Below are positions 16,620 through 22,632 of a stretch of 22,632 nucleotides of DNA, piece after piece (position 1 is the first letter of the stretch; each line of letters opens with the position of its first letter). Below the pieces are notes generated by a model that had not been told where the DNA came from, ran no database searches, and worked only from the letters and a program-made list of their open reading frames with translations. Both the position numbers and the translations under genes were made by a program. The stretch comes from CAINEC01 sp046073825 (GTDB lineage: Bacteria > Bacteroidota > Bacteroidia > AKYH767-A > OLB10), in contig JBJTMY010000039.1 of the NCBI GenBank assembly GCA_046073825.1, forward strand, positions 1-22,632, given 5' to 3'.

Positions 16620-17654
16620 ATGCAAAGTCGCACTATTCCCATCGAAGATTTTATTGAGCTTTTTAAAAGTAAACAGTATCCTTTACTGGATGCTCGAAGT
16701 ACGTCGGAGTATAAACGCGGACATATTCCTGGAGCGATGTCGTTACCACTGATGGATGATGAAGCTCGAAAAATAATTGGAACGATTTATAAGCAACAAG
16801 GAAGAGAAGCTGCTGTGCTGAAAGGTTTTGAATTAATCGGTCCCGAGTTTCATCAAAAGATTATTCGTGCAAGTGAATTAGCACCCGAGAAAAATGTCAT
16901 GGTCTATTGTTGGCGTGGCGGAATGCGTTCGAATATTTTAGCCTGGATTTTACAAATGGCAGGATTTAAAGTGGTGTTGTTAAAAGGCGGATATAAAACA
17001 TTTCGACATTGGGTAATTGAGACTTATTCTCAAAGAAGAAATTTAATTGTGCTCGGAGGACAAACGGGATCAGGTAAAACAGAGATGTTACATTTGTTGC
17101 AAGAGGCTGGTGAACAGATTGTCGATTTAGAGGGGATTGCTCATCATAAGGGCTCTGCCTTTGGTGCATTAGGACAAGCAGAGCAATACACACAAGAGCA
17201 ATTTGAAAATTATCTTGGTTGGAATTTATCATACACTAATCAGCAGGAGCCATTATGGATAGAAAATGAAAGTCGCCATATAGGAAAGAATCAAATTCCG
17301 AATGCTTTGTTCGATCAAATCAGAACATCTGCCAAATTAGTTGTGAATGTTGATAGACAAGTGCGTGCCGATAGAATTATGAATGAATATGGATTTTTCG
17401 ATAAGGATATTTTGATTGAGAAAACGATGGATGTATCACGCAGAATGGGTCCGCAACATGCAAAAGAAGCAATCGAGCATCTAACGGTTGGGGAGGTCCG
17501 TAGTTGGGTGGAGAAGATGCTTACCTATTATGACAAGACCTATGATCATTCAGGATCTACTCAAAGCAATAAAAAGATTGTATCTGTCGATTTTAATTGG
17601 GACAACAAGGACGTATCAATACGAAACATGATTAATAAAAAGAGTGAATTATAA
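16620..17654 (+). CDS. mnmH: tRNA 2-selenouridine synthase MnmH (SelU)
   Basis: MnmH replaces the sulfur of 2-thiouridine at the wobble position of certain tRNAs with selenium, by way of a geranylated intermediate. The 344-residue protein has an N-terminal rhodanese domain with LLDARSTSEYKRGHIPGA and the catalytic cysteine in YCWRGGMRS; this is Cys97, the same number as in E. coli. It continues into a P-loop domain with GGQTGSGKT at 146-154. The selD start codon lies one base after its stop, so the selenium donor is made from the same transcript. Confidence 0.96.
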   Translation: MQSRTIPIEDFIELFKSKQYPLLDARSTSEYKRGHIPGAMSLPLMDDEARKIIGTIYKQQGREAAVLKGFELIGPEFHQKIIRASELAPEKNVMVYCWRGGMRSNILAWILQMAGFKVVLLKGGYKTFRHWVIETYSQRRNLIVLGGQTGSGKTEMLHLLQEAGEQIVDLEGIAHHKGSAFGALGQAEQYTQEQFENYLGWNLSYTNQQEPLWIENESRHIGKNQIPNALFDQIRTSAKLVVNVDRQVRADRIMNEYGFFDKDILIEKTMDVSRRMGPQHAKEAIEHLTVGEVRSWVEKMLTYYDKTYDHSGSTQSNKKIVSVDFNWDNKDVSIRNMINKKSEL

Positions 17655-17655
17655 A

Positions 17656-18699
17656 ATGGAAAATCCGATTAAGTTAACAGCGTTTAGTCATGGGTACGGA
17701 TGTGGGTGTAAAATTGCGCCTTCCGTTTTGTCGGAGATTATTGGAAATGCGAAAAGTAAATTACAATTCCCAGGATTATTGGTTGGAAATGCGAGCAATG
17801 ATGATGCAGCCGTATTCGATTTAGGTAATGGACAAGCGTTAGTAGCCACCACTGATTTCTTTATGCCCATTGTAGATGATGCTTTTGACTTTGGAAGAAT
17901 AGCTGCAACCAATGCCATCAGCGATGTATATGCGATGGGTGGTAAGCCAATAATGGCATTAGCAATATTAGGATGGCCAATTGATAAATTGCCAGCGAGT
18001 GTAGCTTCAGAAGTAATGCGAGGTGCTATTCAAGTATGTGATGAGGCAGGTATTCCGTTAGCAGGCGGACATAGCATAGACAGTCCTGAGCCGATTTTTG
18101 GATTAGCAGTAAATGGATTAGTCAAGACAGATAAAGTGTTAACCAATCAAGGAGTAAAAGCAGGTGATGTATTATTTATTACCAAGCCACTTGGAGTAGG
18201 CATTATCACTACTGCACAAAAGATGGGAAAGGCGATTGAAGAAGATATTATGAATGCTATTAATACCATGTGCACGATGAATAAAATAGGAGAGGTGTTA
18301 GCAGAGTTGAAAGGTGTGCATGCATTAACCGATATTACGGGTTTTGGATTATTCGGACATTTATTAGAGATGCTCAACGAAACGGGTTTGTCGGCGGAGA
18401 TAAACACAGAGCAATGGCCATTGCTTCCAAATATTAATCATTATTTAGCGCAATATACAATTCCTGCTATTACCTATCGCAATTGGAATAGTTACGGGCA
18501 TAAAGTAAAAGAGCCCTCTGCGGATGTATTACATCTAGGCTGCGATCCACAAACAAGTGGTGGTTTATTAGTAGCGGTAGCACCTGAAGCGATAGATGAG
18601 CTTTTAGCATTGATGCGCCAGTATAATATCCCAGAAAGTTGCATGCAAGCAATTGGTGTGGTAAATGAGAAAGTGGGGGAATGGGAAGTGGTGGTGTAG
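17656..18699 (+). CDS. selD: Selenide, water dikinase SelD
   Basis: SelD makes selenophosphate from selenide and ATP. The protein (347 residues) begins MENPIKLTAFSHGYGCGCKI. Cys16 and Lys19 correspond to catalytic Cys17 and Lys20 of the E. coli enzyme. Both cysteines use TGT, so this is the cysteine form and not the selenocysteine form. DDAAVFDLG, the AGGHSID loop and DITGFGLFGHLLE are further family motifs. I chose ATG 17656, one base after the mnmH stop; a GTG at 17644 would add MNYK and overlap mnmH. The tight coupling to mnmH shows that selenophosphate is destined at least for tRNA modification. No selenocysteine machinery is in the window. Confidence 0.97.
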   Translation: MENPIKLTAFSHGYGCGCKIAPSVLSEIIGNAKSKLQFPGLLVGNASNDDAAVFDLGNGQALVATTDFFMPIVDDAFDFGRIAATNAISDVYAMGGKPIMALAILGWPIDKLPASVASEVMRGAIQVCDEAGIPLAGGHSIDSPEPIFGLAVNGLVKTDKVLTNQGVKAGDVLFITKPLGVGIITTAQKMGKAIEEDIMNAINTMCTMNKIGEVLAELKGVHALTDITGFGLFGHLLEMLNETGLSAEINTEQWPLLPNINHYLAQYTIPAITYRNWNSYGHKVKEPSADVLHLGCDPQTSGGLLVAVAPEAIDELLALMRQYNIPESCMQAIGVVNEKVGEWEVVV

Positions 18700-18759
18700 A
18701 ATTTTATGCGTGTTGTTTTTCATTAATTTTAAGTTTTAATAAATTTTAATATTTACAAT

Positions 18760-19110
18760 ATGAAAGCAATAACATTTCTTATCGTTGTTTTATTGGTAGC
18801 CAATATTGCAAACGCTCAAACCCAGGCAGAAATGAATCAAACCGCTGCCCAGGGCTATTATAAAGCGGATACGGAGTTGAATAAAGTATATAAGCTGTTG
18901 ATGTCGAAATTAGATGAGAACGGAAAAAATCTATTGATAAAAGCAGAGAACGATTGGATTAAATACCGTGATTCGCATTGTAAATTCGAAGCTTCTTTTT
19001 ACGAAGGTGGAAGTATGCAACCCATGATCTACTCTGGTTGTTTAGAGAGCTTGACGGCTGATCGAATAAAAGAATTGAAAGAGGCGATTAAAGAGTTTGG
19101 TGAATACTGA
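18760..19110 (+). CDS. Secreted DUF1311 / LprI-like protein
   Basis: This 116-residue protein has a signal peptide (MKAITFLIVVLLVANIANA, cleavage before QTQAE). The mature part is helical and matches the DUF1311 (LprI N-terminal) family: an N-terminal MNQTAAQGYYKADTELNKVY helix, then ENDWIKYRDSHCKFEA and YSGCLESLTADRIKELK. Two cysteines in the mature part probably form the family's disulfide. In mycobacteria LprI inhibits lysozyme; for most members the role is unknown. It lies 8 bases before the membrane-protein gene, so the two are probably co-transcribed. Confidence 0.88.
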   Translation: MKAITFLIVVLLVANIANAQTQAEMNQTAAQGYYKADTELNKVYKLLMSKLDENGKNLLIKAENDWIKYRDSHCKFEASFYEGGSMQPMIYSGCLESLTADRIKELKEAIKEFGEY

Positions 19111-19118
19111 AATAGCCA

Positions 19119-19484
19119 ATGATTAAAAAGATATTTAGAATAGTAGCAGGAGCATTATGGCTTATGGGTCGTTTTACTGGCATGACCTATAACGAGATGA
19201 ATATAATCGTCTATTATTTTGTTATTCCTTATTCGTGGTTGTTCATGTTGGATGGCATTTTCGGAGTGCATTATTGTGCGATGGTAGGTGGAGTTTTTTA
19301 TTTCCTGTTTTGGCTTGCTATTAAAAACTTCAAAAGCTTTTGTGATGATGTGTTTGATTTATCAGTTCGTTTCCTGAATTCGTTTAATAAATTCGGAAGT
19401 AATTATGTGGCAAGTTCCTTTTGGATATGTGTGGCCATCCCCATATTGATTTATGGGCTATTAATTTATTATCTGATGAAATAG
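19119..19484 (+). CDS. Small inner-membrane protein of unknown function
   Basis: This 121-residue protein is not recognised. It has three or four hydrophobic segments: a weak one near residues 5-20, two likely membrane spans at ~28-45 and ~48-68, and a C-terminal span (FWICVAIPILIYGLLIYYLM). A short polar loop rich in Asn/Phe joins the second half. It sits 8 bases after the DUF1311 gene and is followed by a hairpin, which makes a two-gene unit. No enzyme motif is visible. Confidence 0.75.
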   Translation: MIKKIFRIVAGALWLMGRFTGMTYNEMNIIVYYFVIPYSWLFMLDGIFGVHYCAMVGGVFYFLFWLAIKNFKSFCDDVFDLSVRFLNSFNKFGSNYVASSFWICVAIPILIYGLLIYYLMK

Positions 19485-19496
19485 AATTTGTGATTT

Positions 19497-19517
19497 CTGC
19501 AAGCTTGCAGCTTTTTG
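19497..19517 (+). terminator. Probable terminator after the membrane-protein gene
   Basis: The perfect 14-base palindrome ctgcaagcttgcag (19497-19510) can fold as a 5-bp stem with an AGCT loop. It is followed by ctttttgtg. It lies 12 bases after the stop codon. Confidence 0.55.
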
Positions 19518-19619
19518 TGATAAGTGTTTACCCTGATTATTTTCGTCATGTAAAAAATATTTTTGTTCGAATGCAATGTCTGAATTCTTATTTCGTTCAG
19601 AAATATCAAACCTAAAAAC

Positions 19620-19964
19620 ATGATAAAAAAATTACTATTATCGGCAATGACGGTGGGACTTTCATTGACTATTTCCTGCAATCAATCCAATTCTGAAGTT
19701 TGCAAGAATATAAAGTGGAGAGCAAAAACTATTAGAAAAAACAAATTGGTTTATGCTTTTAATATTGATTCCTTACCAGTAAAAGCAGGAGATACAGTTT
19801 TGTTGAATTACAATAGTGATGGATTGGGTTATTATATAGCTAATGTAGCCTTCCTTGTGCGTGATACTGCTTATTTAGATTCGTTCGTCGATTCAAACGG
19901 TGTGGAACAAACTTATCATTACGAAGCAGTCAATGTAGTTTTGTTAGATAATAATGTGAGATAA
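19620..19964 (+). CDS. Probable lipoprotein of unknown function
   Basis: This 114-residue protein begins with a basic, hydrophobic leader (MIKKLLLSAMTVGLSLTISC). The cysteine at residue 20, after LTIS, is a plausible though not ideal lipobox, so the protein is probably anchored to the outer or inner membrane. The mature part is short and beta-prone, with VKAGDTVLLNYNSDGLGYYIANVAFLV-like strands. I recognise no family. It stands between the DUF1311 pair and the retron and may have its own promoter, since a terminator precedes it. Confidence 0.7.
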   Translation: MIKKLLLSAMTVGLSLTISCNQSNSEVCKNIKWRAKTIRKNKLVYAFNIDSLPVKAGDTVLLNYNSDGLGYYIANVAFLVRDTAYLDSFVDSNGVEQTYHYEAVNVVLLDNNVR

Positions 19965-19980
19965 TTTGCCTTTTAAATTA

Positions 19981-19997
19981 GTATTGAATTTCAATAC
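19981..19997. promoter_or_regulatory. 17-base dyad upstream of the retron operon
   Basis: The sequence gtattgaatttcaatac has perfect 8-base arms around a single T. It lies 16 bases after the lipoprotein stop and 55 bases before the retron ATPase start. It could be a repressor operator for the retron operon, or a short hairpin (6 bp, 5-base loop) followed by attttaattt that ends the lipoprotein transcript. The sequence does not decide between these. Confidence 0.4.
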
Positions 19998-20052
19998 ATT
20001 TTAATTTATTAACAGCATCCAATTAAATCCAACCAAATAATAATTTCACTCC

Positions 20053-21093
20053 ATGAAATATAGTTTACGAGAAAAATTAGAAAGTATTATTAATAATGAA
20101 TCTTTTTCTGATTCTGAAATTACTCTTCGATTAATTAATTTAATTAACCAATTGGATTTACATGAACCAATTAAAAAAGAGGGTAAGTCCATTAGTGATT
20201 TATATGATGATACTTTATCTAAGGTGAATGGCAACGGGTTAAATCATGATTTTATAAAAACTGGATTCGCTGATTTTGATAGGACGATAAGAGGATTTTT
20301 ACCTGGCGAATTTGTGGTAATTGGTGCTCGTCCGGGAATGGGTAAGACACAGTTTGCCATCAACCTTGCTATTAATATTGCTAAAACACAGAATACACAA
20401 TTTTATACGTATGATGATTCGGAAGAAACTATTACTCTACGTATTCTTTCCAATCTGTGTCAAATTCCAACGTATAAATTTGATTACAATGAATTGACAG
20501 ATTTAAATAAGGAAATGATAAATAAAGTGGGTGAAATTATTAAAGGACTCAAGTTACATGTTTCAGGATGTAATTATTTGAATTTTTTGGATTTTAAAGC
20601 AGACTTAATTCGAGACATAAAAGCAAAAAAATTAAGAGTTATAATTGTCGATTTTTTACAAGCAATAATTCCTTCAAAAGCAAGAAACAACCGTGAGTTT
20701 GAAGTGGGATATGTTTGCCGTGAGTTAAAAAAGCTTGCTCAAGAATTTAACGTTTGTATTATCACTACTTGTCAGTTAAGCAGGGCTGTTGAATCTAGAG
20801 GCTCATCAAAACGACCACTATTATCAGATTTAAGGGACAGTGGGTCTATTGAACAAGAAGCTGATAAAGTATTGATGTTGTATCGTCCTGAATATTATCA
20901 ATTAGAAATGTTAGAAGATGGTACCGCTACCCATGGTTTAATGGAAGTGATGGTGGTGAAAAACAGGCTGGGAAGGTTAGAACATTTTAGATTACACTGC
21001 ATGATGGCTATTTGTCTGATAAAAGATTATGACAATTTCGAAGATAATTTTGAATTCGCAAATGATCGATTAATTGATTTACCTGATTTTTAA
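20053..21093 (+). CDS. Retron-associated DnaB-C-like ATPase (putative effector)
   Basis: This 346-residue protein has a RecA-like ATPase core of the DnaB C-terminal type. It contains a Walker A motif GARPGMGKT (91-99), a Walker B strand ending VIIVDFLQ (196-203), QLSR (241-244), the DLRDSGSIEQEAD motif (259-271) and a KNRLG motif (303-307). Only about 65 residues precede the core, so the DnaB N-terminal domain and its linker are missing. Where DnaB has the catalytic glutamate of FSLEM, this protein has YTYDD, an apparent Glu-to-Asp change at residue 121. It is therefore not the replicative helicase. It ends 13 bases before the a1 repeat of the msr-msd element, and the reverse transcriptase follows on the same strand. 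A role as the retron's accessory or toxic protein, acting on DNA or at forks, is inferred from this linkage. Confidence 0.85.
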   Translation: MKYSLREKLESIINNESFSDSEITLRLINLINQLDLHEPIKKEGKSISDLYDDTLSKVNGNGLNHDFIKTGFADFDRTIRGFLPGEFVVIGARPGMGKTQFAINLAINIAKTQNTQFYTYDDSEETITLRILSNLCQIPTYKFDYNELTDLNKEMINKVGEIIKGLKLHVSGCNYLNFLDFKADLIRDIKAKKLRVIIVDFLQAIIPSKARNNREFEVGYVCRELKKLAQEFNVCIITTCQLSRAVESRGSSKRPLLSDLRDSGSIEQEADKVLMLYRPEYYQLEMLEDGTATHGLMEVMVVKNRLGRLEHFRLHCMMAICLIKDYDNFEDNFEFANDRLIDLPDF

Positions 21094-21106
21094 TATTAAA
21101 AACTTT

Positions 21107-21272
21107 AGAGCCGTTGCAATCAACATTATGATGTCAACATAAAGAGACATAGTGGTTGTGTTCCTGCAACCCGTGATCAGTTGGGTAAAGCTAAACGACT
21201 ATTTCTTCGTCATTCGCTGAGCTCACTCCTCATCAATAGTGTAATTCAATCAAGATAATGAACAACGGCTCT
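21107..21272 (+). ncRNA. Putative retron msr-msd non-coding RNA
   Basis: The 166-base segment between the ATPase and reverse transcriptase genes is bounded by a perfect 10-bp inverted repeat. The arms are agagccgttg (a1, 21107-21116) and caacggctct (a2, 21263-21272), followed by a T-run. A second helix stacks inside: cattat (21124-21129) with ataatg (21255-21260). Local hairpins follow: atgtc/gacat (21131-21135/21146-21150); ggttgtg/tgcaacc with a UUCC loop and two G-U pairs (21154-21171); agttg/cgact (21179-21200); and a competing actatt/aatagt helix (21198-21203/21235-21240) enclosing tgag/ctca. This is the known layout of msr-msd RNA, in which a1/a2 pairing presents a branch guanosine just after a1 (G21116 is a candidate). 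The exact branch point and cDNA end cannot be read from sequence. Confidence 0.82.
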
Positions 21273-21281
21273 TTTTAATTT

Positions 21282-22439
21282 ATGAATTATAAAGAAAATA
21301 TTAAGGAGGTCCTTCGAGAATATCACGAGGAGATTTGGCGATTTGGTAAGCTTGAGGATTGTTTTATTTTTTTGAAGCAAAATAATTTGGGTGTTAAAAA
21401 GCATGTAATTAAGTCGGTAATGCTTTTATCGATGAAAAATCACGCGAATATCTCTCATCTGCTATATACCGATTTGTTCACGTTAAAAGAGTTGGTAAAT
21501 AATCCGGTTTATAAGTCCTATAAAATTAAGAAAAAATCAGGAGGAGTTCGTTCAATTGATAGTCCTGATGAAAATCTTAAACGAGCCCAAAGAATTTTAA
21601 ATTCCTTTTTACAATCTTATTATTTATGCATCAAACCAAATTCAGTCCATGGTTTTGTCCCTAATTTTTATAAGATTGAAAAACGCATCAATATTATTGA
21701 AAATGCAAAACCTCATGTTGGCAAAAAGTATATTTTAAATATGGATTTGAAGAATTTCTTCGATTCCATTTCTTCTCAAAGAATTTATCAATTGTTTTTA
21801 GAGAATCATTTTAATTATAATAAGTTAGTTGCTGCCGCCATAACATTATTAGTTACATACCAAGGGAAATTGCCAACAGGTGCTCCAACATCGCCAGTTA
21901 TCTCCAACTTTATTTGTTTGGAACTAGATCAATGTTTGATGGAGTTTTCAAAGACTTATGGACTTACCTATACGCGATATGCTGATGACTTAACATTTTC
22001 ATCGGATAATGAAATTTCAGACTTGTTGGTTGTTATGCTTAAAGAAATAATTCAGTTGAATGGATTTGTTGTAAATAATAAGAAGGTGAGAATTAAATCA
22101 AATTCACGACAGCAAACGGTTACTGGTTTGGTCGTAAATAAGAAAGTTAATGTCGATCGAAAAATGATGAAGCAAGTTCGAGCAATGATTCATCATGCCA
22201 AGGTGAATGGTTTGACAAATGCTGCGCAAAAACATTTTGATTTAAAGGATGAATTAAATATAGGGTTCTTTAGAAAATTGTTTATTGAAAAGCTAACGGG
22301 ATTGATTAATTTTATTGGATTGATAAGAGGAAAGCGTGATCCACTATTTTTAAAACTAGAAAGTGATTTTTATGAACTTGAGTTCAACAAACCAACCATC
22401 AAAAACAAAGTGATAATATATGAAAGTGTAGATTTTTAA
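21282..22439 (+). CDS. Retron reverse transcriptase
   Basis: This 385-residue reverse transcriptase copies the msd part of the preceding RNA into a branched msDNA. Motifs in order: IKKKSGGVRSIDSP (82-95), NSVHGF (120-125, in the place of the retron NAxxH motif), ILNMDLKNFFDSI with Asp155 (151-163), the GAPTSPVISN strand (200-209), the active site RYADDLTF (232-239) and the retron-type QTVTGLVVN (278-286). It has no maturase or HNH domain, unlike group II intron enzymes. The N-terminal ~75 residues and C-terminal ~90 residues are helical and probably bind the RNA. The start codon is 9 bases after a2. It is the last large gene of the operon, and no clear terminator follows it. Confidence 0.95.
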   Translation: MNYKENIKEVLREYHEEIWRFGKLEDCFIFLKQNNLGVKKHVIKSVMLLSMKNHANISHLLYTDLFTLKELVNNPVYKSYKIKKKSGGVRSIDSPDENLKRAQRILNSFLQSYYLCIKPNSVHGFVPNFYKIEKRINIIENAKPHVGKKYILNMDLKNFFDSISSQRIYQLFLENHFNYNKLVAAAITLLVTYQGKLPTGAPTSPVISNFICLELDQCLMEFSKTYGLTYTRYADDLTFSSDNEISDLLVVMLKEIIQLNGFVVNNKKVRIKSNSRQQTVTGLVVNKKVNVDRKMMKQVRAMIHHAKVNGLTNAAQKHFDLKDELNIGFFRKLFIEKLTGLINFIGLIRGKRDPLFLKLESDFYELEFNKPTIKNKVIIYESVDF

Positions 22440-22455
22440 TTATTTTTTTTATTTT

Positions 22456-22524
22456 ATGAAAAAGGTTTTATTGGTCGTGGTGGGGTTTGGAATATTGACA
22501 ATAATTTATAAGCTGATGGGGTAA
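22456..22524 (+). CDS. Possible 22-residue single-span membrane peptide
   Basis: An ATG 16 bases after the reverse transcriptase stop, behind an AT-rich leader, opens a 22-codon frame. The peptide starts MKKVLLVVVGFG and ends IIYKLMG. It is almost wholly hydrophobic between basic ends, as expected for a one-span membrane peptide. So short a frame can arise by chance; the amphipathic ends and the close spacing to the retron are the only support. If real, it may be a small toxin, an envelope peptide or an unrelated gene. Confidence 0.35.
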   Translation: MKKVLLVVVGFGILTIIYKLMG

Positions 22525-22583
22525 GTTTGGAGCAGTTGATTTTGAAGTAGAGAGCTATACTTTTCTCTATCCATCTCCGTTAC

Positions 22584-22603
22584 ATAGTAAACCAAATTAC
22601 TAT
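22584..22603. promoter_or_regulatory. Dyad overlapping the start codon of the last, partial gene
   Basis: The arms atagtaa (22584-22590) and ttactat (22597-22603) are perfect inverted repeats around a 6-base spacer. The right arm runs into the ATG at 22602. It could be an operator or a hairpin that masks the translation start. Confidence 0.3.
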
Positions 22604-22632
22604 GAAAAATTTATTTTGTATCGTGATTGCTT
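22602..22632 (+). CDS. 5' end of a gene with a signal-peptide-like start
   Basis: The ATG opens a frame reading MKNLFCIVIA up to the window edge. Two basic or polar residues followed by hydrophobic ones look like the start of a signal peptide or lipoprotein leader. Only ten residues are visible, so no product can be named. Confidence 0.5.
   Translation, partial: MKNLFCIVIA

Noticed and set aside
17690..17715. Selenocysteine-encoded SelD
   Set aside because: Both cysteine codons of the GCGCK motif are TGT, with no in-frame TGA.
19421..19615. 64-codon frame overlapping the end of the membrane-protein gene
   Set aside because: It overlaps that gene in another frame and runs across the probable terminator. 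Its composition is not protein-like.
20053..21093. Replicative DnaB helicase
   Set aside because: The N-terminal domain and linker are absent, the FSLEM glutamate is changed, and the context is a reverse transcriptase operon.
21282..22439. Group II intron or diversity-generating retroelement reverse transcriptase
   Set aside because: No maturase, endonuclease or intron domain V-like structure is seen, and no template/variable repeat pair or Avd-like gene. The VTG motif and the a1/a2 repeats favour a retron.

Overview
The window is AT-rich chromosomal DNA from a member of the Bacteroidota, most likely a Flavobacteriales-type organism. The evidence is a C-terminal type IX secretion (T9SS) sorting domain, a PorE-like TPR/beta-propeller protein, a fused glutamate formimidoyltransferase/cyclodeaminase, weak ribosome binding sites, and intergenic TTTGATAATTTG-type repeats. 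Most genes are ordinary housekeeping genes on both strands. The unusual part is the right-hand end.

Layout. 1-789 (+): 3' end of a secreted, T9SS-sorted adhesin-like protein, followed by a terminator. 941-8914 (-): a PorE-like protein that ends in a SPOR domain instead of OmpA, plsY, a 1479-residue secreted protein of unknown function, and prmA. 9091-12012 (+): hutI and ftcD, the last steps of histidine degradation. 12013-12325: a gene-free stretch of degenerate AT-rich repeats and small palindromes, followed by a 68-residue small protein. 12543-15199 (-): an apparent operon of pdxH, a membrane-anchored metallophosphoesterase and a short RsmI-like methyltransferase. 15400-15960 (+): YqgE/AlgH. 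16053-16550: two convergent toxin-antitoxin-like orphans; the MNT nucleotidyltransferase has an in-frame stop that removes a recognisable C-terminus. 16620-18699 (+): mnmH-selD, the tRNA 2-selenouridine pathway. 18760-19964 (+): a DUF1311/LprI-like secreted protein, a membrane protein and a likely lipoprotein.

The main discovery is at 20053-22439 (+), which I read as a complete retron. A DnaB-C-like ATPase lacking the DnaB N-terminal domain is followed 13 bases later by a 166-base non-coding segment bounded by a perfect 10-bp inverted repeat (a1 21107-21116, a2 21263-21272). Nine bases after that comes a reverse transcriptase with YADD and VTG motifs. The repeat pair flanking a structured segment directly before the reverse transcriptase is the signature of an msr-msd RNA. 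The ATPase is therefore the probable effector or accessory protein of a three-part anti-phage system. I do not recall a described retron type with this kind of partner. A possible 22-residue membrane peptide follows the reverse transcriptase, and a new signal-peptide gene starts at the window edge.
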